From: Marinobacter salinisoli | GTDB lineage: Bacteria; Pseudomonadota; Gammaproteobacteria; Pseudomonadales; Oleiphilaceae | DNA: 64,000 nucleotides | Direction: 5' to 3' | NCBI RefSeq assembly: GCF_017301335.1 | Contig: NZ_CP071247.1 | Span: forward strand, 682,001-746,000 | Part shown: positions 56,270 through 64,000 of the stretch, in pieces | Position numbering within the stretch: the first letter of the stretch is position 1 | How the letters are laid out: each line of letters opens with the position of its first letter | Program-made: the position numbers and the translations under genes | The notes under the pieces: generated by a model | The model's input: only the letters and a program-made list of their open reading frames with translations | Databases searched by the model: none | Told to the model about the DNA's origin: nothing

Positions 56270-56983
56270 ATGTTTTTAGACCGCTTTCATTCCATTGACG
56301 ATGGCCTCGTTTGGATCACGCCTTCGCAGGCCAGCCGGTTTGCCAAGGAAATCGCGGGGGACTTCAACCCCATCCACGACACAGATGCCCGCCGCTTCTG
56401 TGTGCCCGGCGACCTGTTGTTTGCGCTGGTGCTGTCCCGCTTCGGGCTGTCCCAGCGGATGAGCTTCTGTTTCAGAGCGCTGCTGGGCAAAGACGTCGGC
56501 CTGCAATTCCGCACACCCAGTGCCGACCGCATCGAAGTAACGGACAGCGCGGGCAAGGTGTACCTGGAGGTGGACCGGAGCGGCGAATTGATTCAGGACC
56601 CAGCCGTTATCGAGGATTTCACCCGCTGCTACGTATCCGCCTCGGGCAAAAATTTTCCCCATACCCTGCAACCGCTGATGGAAGCCAACGGCGTGATGTT
56701 CAATCCGGAGCGGCCCATGGTGATGTACGAGAGCATGAGCCTGACGCTGGACAGTCTGGATATCGTCTCGCCGGCGTTGGAACTGGACAGCGCCGAATTG
56801 CAGGATCACGGCAAGCGCGGCCAGGTGTTTTTGAGCTACCACCTGGAAGCCGACGGCGAGGTCAAAGGCCAGGTGACCAAGAGCCTGGTACTCAGCGGCC
56901 TGCGCCCTTACAACGCCGATGCCATGGCGAACGTGCTCGACCACTTTTACCGGCTCAAGGCGCGGGGCGTGGACGCCGTCTGA
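56270..56983 (+). CDS. DUF3581 family protein
   Basis: A 237-residue protein. The start at MFLDRF was chosen because the family begins so; an upstream ATG would add ten residues. The conserved SRFAKEIAGDFNPIHDTDARRFCVPGDLLFALVLSRFGLSQRM fits DUF3581, which looks related to hotdog-fold dehydratases. No biochemical role is known to me. It lies between ahpF and the Prx5-type gene, and the latter follows by 64 bp. Confidence 0.88.
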   Translation: MFLDRFHSIDDGLVWITPSQASRFAKEIAGDFNPIHDTDARRFCVPGDLLFALVLSRFGLSQRMSFCFRALLGKDVGLQFRTPSADRIEVTDSAGKVYLEVDRSGELIQDPAVIEDFTRCYVSASGKNFPHTLQPLMEANGVMFNPERPMVMYESMSLTLDSLDIVSPALELDSAELQDHGKRGQVFLSYHLEADGEVKGQVTKSLVLSGLRPYNADAMANVLDHFYRLKARGVDAV

Positions 56984-57047
56984 CCGCCCTCTGCCAGCAC
57001 ACAGGCAACCCCAAACTGACACCAAACGAGACAGGGAGAACTCATCC

Positions 57048-57524
57048 ATGACGATTCAGGTAGGCGACAAGGTTCCCGATTTCGAGCTTCGGGTAATGGG
57101 CAGCAACGGTCCGGAGGCGGTGCGTACCGGCGATCTGCTGGCCGGCAAGACAGTAGTGATGTTTGCCGTTCCCGGTGCCTTCACCCCCACCTGTTCGGCG
57201 GCACACCTGCCGGGCTTTGTGGTGAACGCGGACAAAATTCGCGCCAAGGGCGTGGACAGCATTATCTGCACGTCCGTTAACGATGCCTTTGTCATGGATG
57301 CCTGGGGCAAGGCCCACAATGCCGAGGACGTCATCATGCTGGCCGATGGCCTGGCCGAATTTGCCGAAGCGCTGGACCTGACCCAGGACAGAACCGCCGC
57401 GCAAATGGGCATCCGAAGCCAGCGTTACGCGATGATTGTGGACGATGGCATCGTCCGCCTGCTGAACATCGACGAGAAAGGACTGGAAAGCACCAGCGCC
57501 GAGGCAATTCTCGCGGCGCTCTGA
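57048..57524 (+). CDS. Prx5-type peroxiredoxin
   Basis: A 158-residue peroxiredoxin. The peroxidatic Cys is C49 in VPGAFTPTCS. The family reduces H2O2 and organic hydroperoxides, often using glutaredoxin or thioredoxin. Other Cys, such as that in IICTSVN, may help. AGGGAG precedes this ATG. It is in a cluster with ahpF and ahpC and ends before a shared terminator. Confidence 0.93.
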   Translation: MTIQVGDKVPDFELRVMGSNGPEAVRTGDLLAGKTVVMFAVPGAFTPTCSAAHLPGFVVNADKIRAKGVDSIICTSVNDAFVMDAWGKAHNAEDVIMLADGLAEFAEALDLTQDRTAAQMGIRSQRYAMIVDDGIVRLLNIDEKGLESTSAEAILAAL

Positions 57525-57564
57525 ATGGTTTGATACGCGTTCAGTATTCTGACGCCCAGAAACA

Positions 57565-57592
57565 ACAAACCCCGGCTCAGGCCGGGGTTTGT
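57565..57592. terminator. bidirectional terminator between Prx5 and ahpC
   Basis: A perfect 12-bp stem (ACAAACCCCGGC / GCCGGGGTTTGT) with a 4-nt loop. The short T-rich right arm serves the plus-strand Prx5 gene; the same hairpin may also serve ahpC. Confidence 0.8.
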
Positions 57593-57602
57593 CATTGGCG
57601 AT

Positions 57603-57621
57603 GGGCCCGCGCTGCGGGCCC
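57603..57621. terminator. second hairpin before ahpC end
   Basis: An 8-bp stem (GGGCCCGC / GCGGGCCC) with a 3-nt loop, 31 bp beyond the minus-strand end of ahpC. No T-run; a probable aid to termination. Confidence 0.45.
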
Positions 57622-57651
57622 TTGCCTAAGGAAGTCCGGTTTACGGCTGCC

Positions 57652-58215
57652 TTAGATCTTGCCAACCAGGTCCAGAGACGGAGCCAGGGTTTCTTCGCCT
57701 TCTTTCCACTTGGCTGGGCACACTTCACCCGGATTGTTGCGCACGTACTGAGCGGCTTTCACCTTGCGCAGCAGGTCGTCTGCGTCACGGCCGATACCTT
57801 CCGCGGTGATTTCCATCGCCTGGATAACGCCGTCCGGATCGATCAGGAACGTAGCGCGGTCTGCCAGGCCCTGGCCTTCACGCATCACACCGAAGTTGTT
57901 GGTGATGGTGCCGGTCTGGTCGCCAACCATGTAGTAGTTGATCTTGCCGATGGTTTCGGAAGTGTCGTGCCACGCCTTGTGGGTGAAGTGAGTGTCGGTA
58001 GACACGGAGAATACTTCAACGCCCACCTTCTGCAGTTCTTCGTACTTGTCTGCAACGTCGCCCAGCTCGGTCGGGCACACGAAAGTGAAGTCGGCCGGGT
58101 AGAAGAAGAAGATCGCCCACTTGCCTTTGACGTCTGCTTCGGAAATCTCAACGAACTCGCCCTGTTTGAAGGCAGTTGCGTTGAACGGCTTGATCTCGCT
58201 GTTGATGATACCCAT
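57652..58215 (-). CDS. ahpC: alkyl hydroperoxide reductase subunit C
   Basis: A 187-residue typical 2-Cys peroxiredoxin, the same length as E. coli AhpC. Peroxidatic C47 is in FTFVCPTE and the resolving Cys is in GEVCPAKW near the C-terminus. AhpF regenerates it. AAGGAG lies 9 nt before this ATG, which fixes the start over an upstream in-frame ATG. A motif ATAG-N7-CTAT lies 104 bp upstream, as expected for OxyR control. Confidence 0.97.
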   Translation of the reverse strand: MGIINSEIKPFNATAFKQGEFVEISEADVKGKWAIFFFYPADFTFVCPTELGDVADKYEELQKVGVEVFSVSTDTHFTHKAWHDTSETIGKINYYMVGDQTGTITNNFGVMREGQGLADRATFLIDPDGVIQAMEITAEGIGRDADDLLRKVKAAQYVRNNPGEVCPAKWKEGEETLAPSLDLVGKI

Positions 58216-58318
58216 TAAAAACACTCCTTTATGAAAGTGTGGATGTCTATGTGGATTAACGACGCCTAGGTTACGGATCGCAGGCGCCGTGATGAAATTG
58301 ATAATTCCCAAACCAAAG

Positions 58319-58333
58319 ATAGGGATTGCCTAT
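58319..58333. promoter_or_regulatory. candidate OxyR half-site before ahpC
   Basis: ATAGGGATTGCCTAT fits ATAG-N7-CTAT, the core of an OxyR operator. It lies 104 bp upstream of the ahpC start on the minus strand. A second pair was not clear. The same core occurs before ahpF. Confidence 0.55.
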
Positions 58334-58488
58334 TTTGATCCGAAGGCACGACAAATCACCGCTATAGACAGCAGTAACCCTTTGTTCCTGCAGCCGCCGA
58401 ATGTCTTAATGGTGCCGGAATCCCTCACTTCAACAGGCCCGACCGTCTTCGTGAGCTATTCTTAATGCTCTGCCGGGAGGACAGGGTC

Positions 58489-60597
58489 ATGAGACATTGC
58501 CTGTTGCTACTTTTCTTGCTCGCGACAACCGGTTGTGGCGGCGGTTCAAGCGGAGGATCGGGCGCCTCCGGAGGGCTTTCCCAGCGCCCGGACAATCCCG
58601 ATTGCGTGGCTTTTTCGCCATTGGCCGAGGTTCGGCTGACCCCCATCGCGCCGGACCTGAGCTTCAATGCGCCCACCCAGATGATTCCCCACCCCTCGCT
58701 GGCCGACATCTTTTACGTGCTGGAGCAGAGCGGAACCGTTTACCGCCTCAACCTGGCCAACAATCAGCGCAGTGCAGTGGTGGATCTGGCCGACAGCTAT
58801 ACCCTCAGTCGCTGCGACGAGTGCGGGCTGCTGGGCGTGGCCTTCGATCCTGACTTTGCCCAGAACGGCTTCCTGTACCTGTCCTTCACCGAAGGCTCCG
58901 ACCGCACCCCCACTTCCGTCGTGGCGCGCTTTGAAACCAGCGATAACGGACAACGCCTGCGCCGGGATGGCGCCGGCAACCTTCTGCGCACCGACCTGCT
59001 CAGTCAGCGCCAACCGTTTGCCAATCACAACGGCGGCCACATTGCCTTCGGCCCTGACAGGCGCCTGTACATCGGCCTGGGTGACGGCGGCAGTGCCAAC
59101 GACCCGGGCAATCGCGCCCAGGATCTGTCCACACGCCTGGGCAAAATCCTGACCCTGAATGCCGACGGCAGCCCCAGTGGTAACGACGTATCGGGCGCTG
59201 TGCCCGAAATTTTCGCCTACGGCCTGCGCAATCCCTGGCGCTGGAGCTTTGACAGACAGACCGGCGACCTGTGGGCCGGCGATGTCGGCGAGAACCGGTT
59301 CGAGGAAATCAACCGCATCACACGGGGCGGCAATTACGGCTGGCGCTGCTTCGAAGGCTTCGAAGAAACCGGCAACAGCTGCGAAAATTCCGGCCCCTTC
59401 GTCGAGCCGGTCAGCGCCTACGGGCGGGGGGACGGGGTATCGGTGACCGGCGGCTATGTCTACCGCGGCACCAGCATCCCCGCGCTGCAGGGCAGCTACC
59501 TGTTTGCTGACTTTGGTTCCGGCACACTCTGGGCACTGGCTCAGCAACAGGACGGCAGTTATCAACGTCGCACCCTGCTGGAAACCGGCTACAACGTGGC
59601 GTCTTTTGGCGAAGGCCGGGACGGCGAACTGTATCTGGTGACGTTTCAGGGCCTGTTCCGGATTGATCCGGTGCTGGAAGATACCGAACTGCCGGAGCAG
59701 CTGTCGGAAACCGGGTGCGTGCAGGCCAGCGCACCCTGGCAGCCCGCCGACGGACTGATCCCCTACACCGTCATCGAGCCGTTCTGGTCCGATGGTGCCG
59801 ACAAGACCCGTTACTTTGCGCTGCCCGACAACACCACCATCACGGTGGATGAAACCGGCGACTTCGAGTTTCCCCGGGGCACCGTGCTGGTGAAGAACTT
59901 CTCGCTGGACCAGCGCCGGATCGAGACCCGGCTGTACCTGCATAACTCGGACGGCAGCTGGTCCGGCTACAGCTACCGCTGGGATGAGGCAGGGTCAGAC
60001 GCCACGCTGGTTGCCGGCGGGCTGGATGTCGACCTGGGCGGCCAGGTGTGGCATTACCCGTCGGCCGGTGAGTGTACCCTGTGCCATACCTCGGCAGCCG
60101 GCAACAGCCTGGGTCTGGAAGTGGCCCAGCTGAACCGCAGCTTCACCTACCCACAAACCGGCCGAACCGCCAATCAACTGGATACCTACGCGGCGATCGG
60201 GCTGTTCAGGCAACCCCCGACATCCAGCCAGCGGCAGCGCACACTGACCCGAAGCACCGACACGGAAGCCGCCCTTGCAGACCGGGCCCGCAGCTACCTG
60301 CACACCAATTGCAGTCACTGCCATCGCCCCGGTGGCACCACCCAAAGCAATATGGACTTGCGCATCACCACGCCACTGGGCCAGACCGGCGCCTGCGAGG
60401 TGGAACCCCGCAATGGCGACCTGGGCCAGACCGGCGCGGTTCTGCTGCGGGCCGGGGATGCGGTAAATTCCCTGCTGTACCTGAGGATGGTGGCCGGACA
60501 GGATGACCGGATGCCGCCGATCAGCGTCAATGTGGTGGATCGCCAGGGAGCCGAGTTGATTGAGGACTGGATCAATCAGCTGGAGAGCTGTAACTGA
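58489..60597 (+). CDS. sugar-dehydrogenase propeller fused to a diheme cytochrome c-like domain
   Basis: A 702-residue lipoprotein. The signal peptide ends in TTGC with Gly following, so Cys17 is likely acylated; the start is set by GGGAGG 8 nt upstream. Residues about 35-400 form a GSDH-type six-bladed propeller (HNGGHIAFGPDRRLYIGLGDGG). The C-terminal third carries two heme c motifs, CTLCH and CSHCH, in the pattern of SO2930-type diheme proteins. It may oxidise a sugar or aldehyde and pass electrons to c-type carriers. The substrate and PQQ use are inferred. Confidence 0.85.
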   Translation: MRHCLLLLFLLATTGCGGGSSGGSGASGGLSQRPDNPDCVAFSPLAEVRLTPIAPDLSFNAPTQMIPHPSLADIFYVLEQSGTVYRLNLANNQRSAVVDLADSYTLSRCDECGLLGVAFDPDFAQNGFLYLSFTEGSDRTPTSVVARFETSDNGQRLRRDGAGNLLRTDLLSQRQPFANHNGGHIAFGPDRRLYIGLGDGGSANDPGNRAQDLSTRLGKILTLNADGSPSGNDVSGAVPEIFAYGLRNPWRWSFDRQTGDLWAGDVGENRFEEINRITRGGNYGWRCFEGFEETGNSCENSGPFVEPVSAYGRGDGVSVTGGYVYRGTSIPALQGSYLFADFGSGTLWALAQQQDGSYQRRTLLETGYNVASFGEGRDGELYLVTFQGLFRIDPVLEDTELPEQLSETGCVQASAPWQPADGLIPYTVIEPFWSDGADKTRYFALPDNTTITVDETGDFEFPRGTVLVKNFSLDQRRIETRLYLHNSDGSWSGYSYRWDEAGSDATLVAGGLDVDLGGQVWHYPSAGECTLCHTSAAGNSLGLEVAQLNRSFTYPQTGRTANQLDTYAAIGLFRQPPTSSQRQRTLTRSTDTEAALADRARSYLHTNCSHCHRPGGTTQSNMDLRITTPLGQTGACEVEPRNGDLGQTGAVLLRAGDAVNSLLYLRMVAGQDDRMPPISVNVVDRQGAELIEDWINQLESCN

Positions 60598-60618
60598 ATT
60601 CCCGGGGTTCAGGCACAA

Positions 60619-60652
60619 AAAAGGGGTTGGCCCACCAGGGCCAACCCCTTTT
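60619..60652. terminator. bidirectional terminator after the fusion gene
   Basis: A perfect 15-bp stem (AAAAGGGGTTGGCCC / GGGCCAACCCCTTTT) with a 4-nt loop, giving T4 on both strands. It separates the fusion gene (+) from the transporter gene (-). Confidence 0.9.
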
Positions 60653-60669
60653 CACTTCAGGTCGCTTGA

Positions 60670-61905
60670 TCAGGCGCTGGAGTGGGCTTCGTCCACCTCG
60701 TCAACCCGGTGGAAATCGAGGATGTTTTCCTTCGGCGACGAATTGATGCTGAACACATCCCGGCTCTTGGTCGCCAGGATGTAGGCGAAGCAGGTGAAGT
60801 ACAGCGCAATGACCAGCGCACCGACCCACTGGATCTGCAGGAATTCCAGCTTGAACAGCATGGTCAGCCCTGCCATCGCCAAAAAGTTGAACAGCAGGTA
60901 GTTAAACTGACCAAAGCGCTCTGCGGTCAGGTTCAGGTTGTCGGTGTACAGCCGGATCAGCGAATCCAGCGAGTTGATTACCATCAGTACCCCTACGCTG
61001 ATCATCGCGATGTTGGTCAGCGCCAGCACCTCAAGCCCTTCTCTGTGGTACTGGTAGAGCACGGTGAACCAGACACCGATGGCCACAGACGGAATCACCA
61101 GCATGGCAATCAGCAGCTGCCAGGTCCGGATGCCGCTCACGAAACGGGCGGTGAACTGGCCAATCATGATGCTCCAGGCGAACCACCAGAACAGATAGAA
61201 CTCGTGGTAGTCGTTGATCGGCAGAATGAACTCGTGGATGTTGGTGAAATATTCCGTCAACAGCCCGGCCGTGCCGAAGAAATCACCCGGCGAGCCCTCG
61301 CCCACCACGAAGGCCCGCACCCACATCACCGAGATCAGGGCGATGAACAGCACACTGGAGCCGACACTGAGAATCCGAACGTATTTGAGCTTGGAGCTGG
61401 AGTAAACCGCCAGCGCGATCGACACAAACACGATGATGTAGAACGCCGGCACCACACTTTCACCGTCGCCCAGCTGCGGCAGATACCAGGGCAGGTTCGC
61501 CAGCAACAGGTAGGCGGTAAAGGCACAGGTACCGATGATGACCACGTTGTTGATCACCTTCACCACCGGGATATCAAAGAACTTCACCCGCGGTTCGATG
61601 ATCGCGAAGTAGAAACAGGTCAGAAAATAGAAGCCCCAGATCAGGAAGGCCCAGAAACCAAACTCGATAGCGAGCGGGTTGGCAAAGCCATACTCCGGGT
61701 TCTCACTCACGTTGGCGTAACCGGCAAACTCGGTCAGCGGGAACATGATCAGCCCCACATCCAGGCCGGAGGTGAACAGGATGGCGATGAACGTGAGGGT
61801 GTGCACGGGCGTGACACCAATCACCTTCATGTTGCCCCACTTCACAAGAATCACTGCAATCGCAGCGAAGGTGAACAGCATGCCTGCGGATAACCAGAGC
61901 GTCAT
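60670..61905 (-). CDS. short divergent BCCT-like transporter
   Basis: A 411-residue membrane protein with about ten helices. LFTSGLDVGLIMFPLTEFAGY aligns with the BCCT glycine stretch (GMGIG), and EFYLFWWFAWSIMIGQFTAR with the BCCT tryptophan signature, both degenerate. BCCT carriers take up choline, betaine or carnitine; classic members exceed 480 residues, so this is short. GGAGG precedes the ATG. It lies 213 bp beyond betA on the same strand, which supports choline or betaine as substrate. An Asp replaces a Gly in the glycine stretch. Confidence 0.8.
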   Translation of the reverse strand: MTLWLSAGMLFTFAAIAVILVKWGNMKVIGVTPVHTLTFIAILFTSGLDVGLIMFPLTEFAGYANVSENPEYGFANPLAIEFGFWAFLIWGFYFLTCFYFAIIEPRVKFFDIPVVKVINNVVIIGTCAFTAYLLLANLPWYLPQLGDGESVVPAFYIIVFVSIALAVYSSSKLKYVRILSVGSSVLFIALISVMWVRAFVVGEGSPGDFFGTAGLLTEYFTNIHEFILPINDYHEFYLFWWFAWSIMIGQFTARFVSGIRTWQLLIAMLVIPSVAIGVWFTVLYQYHREGLEVLALTNIAMISVGVLMVINSLDSLIRLYTDNLNLTAERFGQFNYLLFNFLAMAGLTMLFKLEFLQIQWVGALVIALYFTCFAYILATKSRDVFSINSSPKENILDFHRVDEVDEAHSSA

Positions 61906-62072
61906 GATGAAGGCCTCCGGAAAACGGTCGTTCGGGTTAAAAACATTCTAGTGTTCCTCCTCTACTTTTACTGGTCGAATTTCGAATCGGACACAAACCC
62001 AGAACTTCCCTATCTAGCGCGCCGAGACAACCGGTGCCTCCGTACTGATAGGGAAACCCTGAGGGCTTGCGA

Positions 62073-62095
62073 CCCCGGGGCACGACGCCCCGGGG
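62073..62095. terminator. hairpin between betA and the transporter
   Basis: A 9-bp GC stem (CCCCGGGGC / GCCCCGGGG) with a 5-nt loop, 23 bp after betA on the minus strand. No T-run, so it may attenuate rather than stop transcription into the transporter. Confidence 0.5.
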
Positions 62096-62118
62096 CTCGG
62101 GAAGGCCTCAAGCACTCC

Positions 62119-63804
62119 TCAACTGAGGGTGCGCTTGGCCTCGCCCGATCGTTGACGTGCCTGCCACTGGTCGTCCATGACGACGGGCGCATCGGAAGGT
62201 TTCAGCGGCTCCATGCCGCGGATCAGGTCGGCTGCCCGCTCCGCCACCATAATGGTCGGCGAGTTCAGGTTGCCATTGGGTATCGTCGGGAAGATGGACG
62301 AGTCCACCACCCGAAGATTCTGGATGCCGCGGACCCGGGTTTCCGGATCGACTACGGCCATGTCATCGGTACCCATCTTGCAGGAGCAGGACGGGTGGTA
62401 GGCGCTTTCCACAGCCTGCCGGACAAACGCGTCGATCTGCTCGTCGGTGACCACATCCTCACCCGGCTGGATCTCCGCACCACGGTACTCGTCCATCGCC
62501 GGCTGGTTGATGATTTCCCGGGTCAGGCGCACGCAATCCCGGAAGCCCTCGCGGTCGTCCTCGTGCTGCATATAGTTGAACAGGATACGGGGATGATCTT
62601 TCGGGTCCGCCGATTTCACGTGCACAAAACCACGGCTCTTCGGCTTGTTGTGGCCTATGTGCAGCTGGAAACCGTCGCCCTTGAACGCTTCCCGACCGTC
62701 ATAGCGCATGGCCGCCGGCAGGAAGTGGTACTGCAGATCCGGCCATTCCACGCCCGCCTTGGAGCGGATAAAGCCACAGGACTCGAAATGGTTGGTCGCG
62801 CCCAGGCCGTCCTTTTTCAGGAGCCAGCGCACACCGATCTTGAGCTTGTTCCACGGGTCCAGCTTGCGGTTCAGGGATACCGGCTGCTTGCAGCGGAACT
62901 GGAAGTAGAATTCCAGATGGTCCTGAAGGTTCTCACCCACGCCGGGCAGTTCGTGCTTCACCTCAATGCCGGCCTTTTCCAGCACCTCGCGGCTGCCGAT
63001 ACCGGACAGCTGCAACAGGTGCGGCGACCCGATGGAACCGGCGGACAGAATCACCTCGTCGCTGGCGTGGGCTTCATGCACCTGGCCACCCTGCTCATAG
63101 CGCACACCGGTGGCGGTTTTGCCGTCCAGCAACACCTTGTGCACCATCGCGTGGGTCACCACGGTCAGGTTCGGGCGCTTCATGGCCGGGCGCAGGTAGG
63201 CATTGGCGGTGGACCAGCGCCGGCCGTGCATCACGGTCATGTGCATGGGGCCGAAGCCTTCCTGCTGGGCGCCGTTGTAGTCTTCGGTTTCGAAATAACC
63301 GGCGTCGGTACCCGCTTTGATGAACGCCTTGTACAGCGGGTTCTGCATGTTGTTGCCGTTATTCACGCCCAACGGACCCTGTCCGCCCCGGTAGTCGTCG
63401 CCGCCGAAGGCCCAGGTTTCGGCCTTCTTGAAGTACGGCAGAACGTGGCGGTAATCCCAGCCTTCGGCACCTTCCTGCTGCCACTCGTCAAAGTCCCGGG
63501 CATGGCCACGGACATAGACCATGCCATTAATGGACGATGAACCGCCCAGTACCTTGCCGCGCGGACAGTGCATGCGGCGGTTGTCCAGATACGGCTCCGG
63601 ATCGGTTTCGAACTGCCAGGCGTACTTCTTGGTGTTCATGGGAATGGACAGGGCTGTCGGCATCTGAATGAAGATGCTCTTGTCGCTGCCGCCGGTTTCC
63701 AGCAGCAGCACCGACTTCTTGCCGTCCTCGGTCAGGCGATTGGCCAGCACGCAGCCAGCCGATCCCGCCCCTACCACGATGTAATCGTATTGGTTTTCTT
63801 TCAT
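62119..63804 (-). CDS. betA: choline dehydrogenase
   Basis: A 561-residue GMC-family FAD enzyme that oxidises choline to betaine aldehyde, at the inner membrane. The FAD-binding [15 protein letters not shown] opens the chain, [20 protein letters not shown] is the first GMC signature and [17 protein letters not shown] the second. His in [11 protein letters not shown] is the likely catalytic base. GGGAGG precedes the ATG. betB lies 27 bp upstream on the same strand, so they form an operon. Confidence 0.95.
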   Translation of the reverse strand: MKENQYDYIVVGAGSAGCVLANRLTEDGKKSVLLLETGGSDKSIFIQMPTALSIPMNTKKYAWQFETDPEPYLDNRRMHCPRGKVLGGSSSINGMVYVRGHARDFDEWQQEGAEGWDYRHVLPYFKKAETWAFGGDDYRGGQGPLGVNNGNNMQNPLYKAFIKAGTDAGYFETEDYNGAQQEGFGPMHMTVMHGRRWSTANAYLRPAMKRPNLTVVTHAMVHKVLLDGKTATGVRYEQGGQVHEAHASDEVILSAGSIGSPHLLQLSGIGSREVLEKAGIEVKHELPGVGENLQDHLEFYFQFRCKQPVSLNRKLDPWNKLKIGVRWLLKKDGLGATNHFESCGFIRSKAGVEWPDLQYHFLPAAMRYDGREAFKGDGFQLHIGHNKPKSRGFVHVKSADPKDHPRILFNYMQHEDDREGFRDCVRLTREIINQPAMDEYRGAEIQPGEDVVTDEQIDAFVRQAVESAYHPSCSCKMGTDDMAVVDPETRVRGIQNLRVVDSSIFPTIPNGNLNSPTIMVAERAADLIRGMEPLKPSDAPVVMDDQWQARQRSGEAKRTLS

Positions 63805-63831
63805 TCCAGACCTCCCGGTTGGATCGCCCGC

Positions 63832-64000
63832 TTAGAACGGCGCGTCCAGATCCTCCATGCCGACATACACGGATTTGATCTGGGTGTAGTGGTCCAGGGT
63901 AACTCGGCCGTTTTCCCGGCCCACACCAGAGAGCTTGTAGCCACCCACCGGCATTTCCGCCGGGGATGCACCGTAGCTGTTGATCCAGCAGATACCCGCT
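63832..64000 (-). CDS. betB: betaine aldehyde dehydrogenase, C-terminal fragment
   Basis: The last 55 or so residues of an aldehyde dehydrogenase run off the right edge. [21 protein letters not shown], split as GICWINSYG and [11 protein letters not shown], then SGVGRENG and [10 protein letters not shown] match the end of BetB, which oxidises betaine aldehyde to glycine betaine. The stop is TAA at 63832-63834. The catalytic Cys and Glu lie outside the window. It is the upstream gene of the betB-betA pair. Confidence 0.93.
   Translation of the reverse strand, partial: AGICWINSYGASPAEMPVGGYKLSGVGRENGRVTLDHYTQIKSVYVGMEDLDAPF

Noticed and set aside
60682..61893. 403-residue open frame opposite the BCCT-like gene
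   Set aside because: Charged, low-complexity shadow; the other strand encodes clear membrane helices and has GGAGG before its ATG.
61951..63540. 529-residue open frame opposite betA
   Set aside because: Shadow of betA, which has all GMC signatures and a strong ribosome-binding site.

Overview
The window reads as chromosomal DNA of a GC-rich, aerobic, marine-type gammaproteobacterium. The gene content and protein style (BetA/BetB with a BCCT-like carrier, PntAB, FadE with its long C-terminal region, a Bcr-type MFS pump, PiuC, an OmpW porin, a DUF3581 protein) fit Marinobacter or a close relative. That assignment is an inference from the proteins and was not searched. I see no rRNA, tRNA, CRISPR array or intact insertion sequence.

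Layout. 1-4.4 kb: the end of an EAL-domain protein, a small zinc-ribbon membrane protein, then a copper-export operon (MerR regulator, CopA ATPase, a 38-residue membrane peptide, a DUF411 protein) behind a MerR-type dyad promoter. 4.5-8.2 kb: a diguanylate cyclase, then a divergent pair sharing a candidate Fur site: an exported protein with nine GGEGGEHH-type repeats, and the PiuC iron/2-oxoglutarate hydroxylase. 8.3-17.1 kb: RNase II, a PlsC-type acyltransferase, alpha/beta hydrolases, a HAD dehalogenase, a LysR regulator and an MFS pump. 17.3-27 kb: Tpx, a MATE pump, a thioesterase, a NUDIX-metallo-beta-lactamase fusion, a YqaE/Pmp3 peptide, an AstE-like protein, a DMT exporter, a secreted two-module protein, a PatB/MalY-type C-S lyase and an AEC carrier.

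27.1-32.2 kb is the accessory region. An intact arylsulfatase is followed by a decayed second sulfatase copy. That copy is interrupted, almost seamlessly with respect to the intact gene, by about 1.7 kb of AT-rich DNA carrying one intact gene for an alkaline-phosphatase-superfamily protein. A decayed chemoreceptor gene follows. This is the most unusual structure in the window.

32.4-50.4 kb: FadE, two small exported proteins (one strongly His-rich) with a shared C-terminal motif, LysR and DMT genes, a lipase-like protein, a chemoreceptor, a ChaC-type cyclotransferase, MarC, the PntAB transhydrogenase, an Old Yellow Enzyme divergent from an HxlR regulator across two long direct repeats, OmpW with a leader hairpin, and an RhlE-type helicase. 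50.7-64 kb: LpxL, DUF302, a transglutaminase-like protein, an orphan periplasmic binding protein, a peroxide-defence cluster (AhpF, DUF3581, Prx5-type peroxiredoxin, AhpC) with ATAG-N7-CTAT motifs before ahpF and ahpC, a lipoprotein fusing a sugar-dehydrogenase propeller to a diheme module, and the betB-betA-transporter set for choline oxidation.

Themes are metal handling (copper export, iron-linked PiuC and His-rich exported proteins), peroxide defence, osmoprotection by glycine betaine, and lipid metabolism. Gene starts were chosen from ribosome-binding sites and family start patterns where visible.
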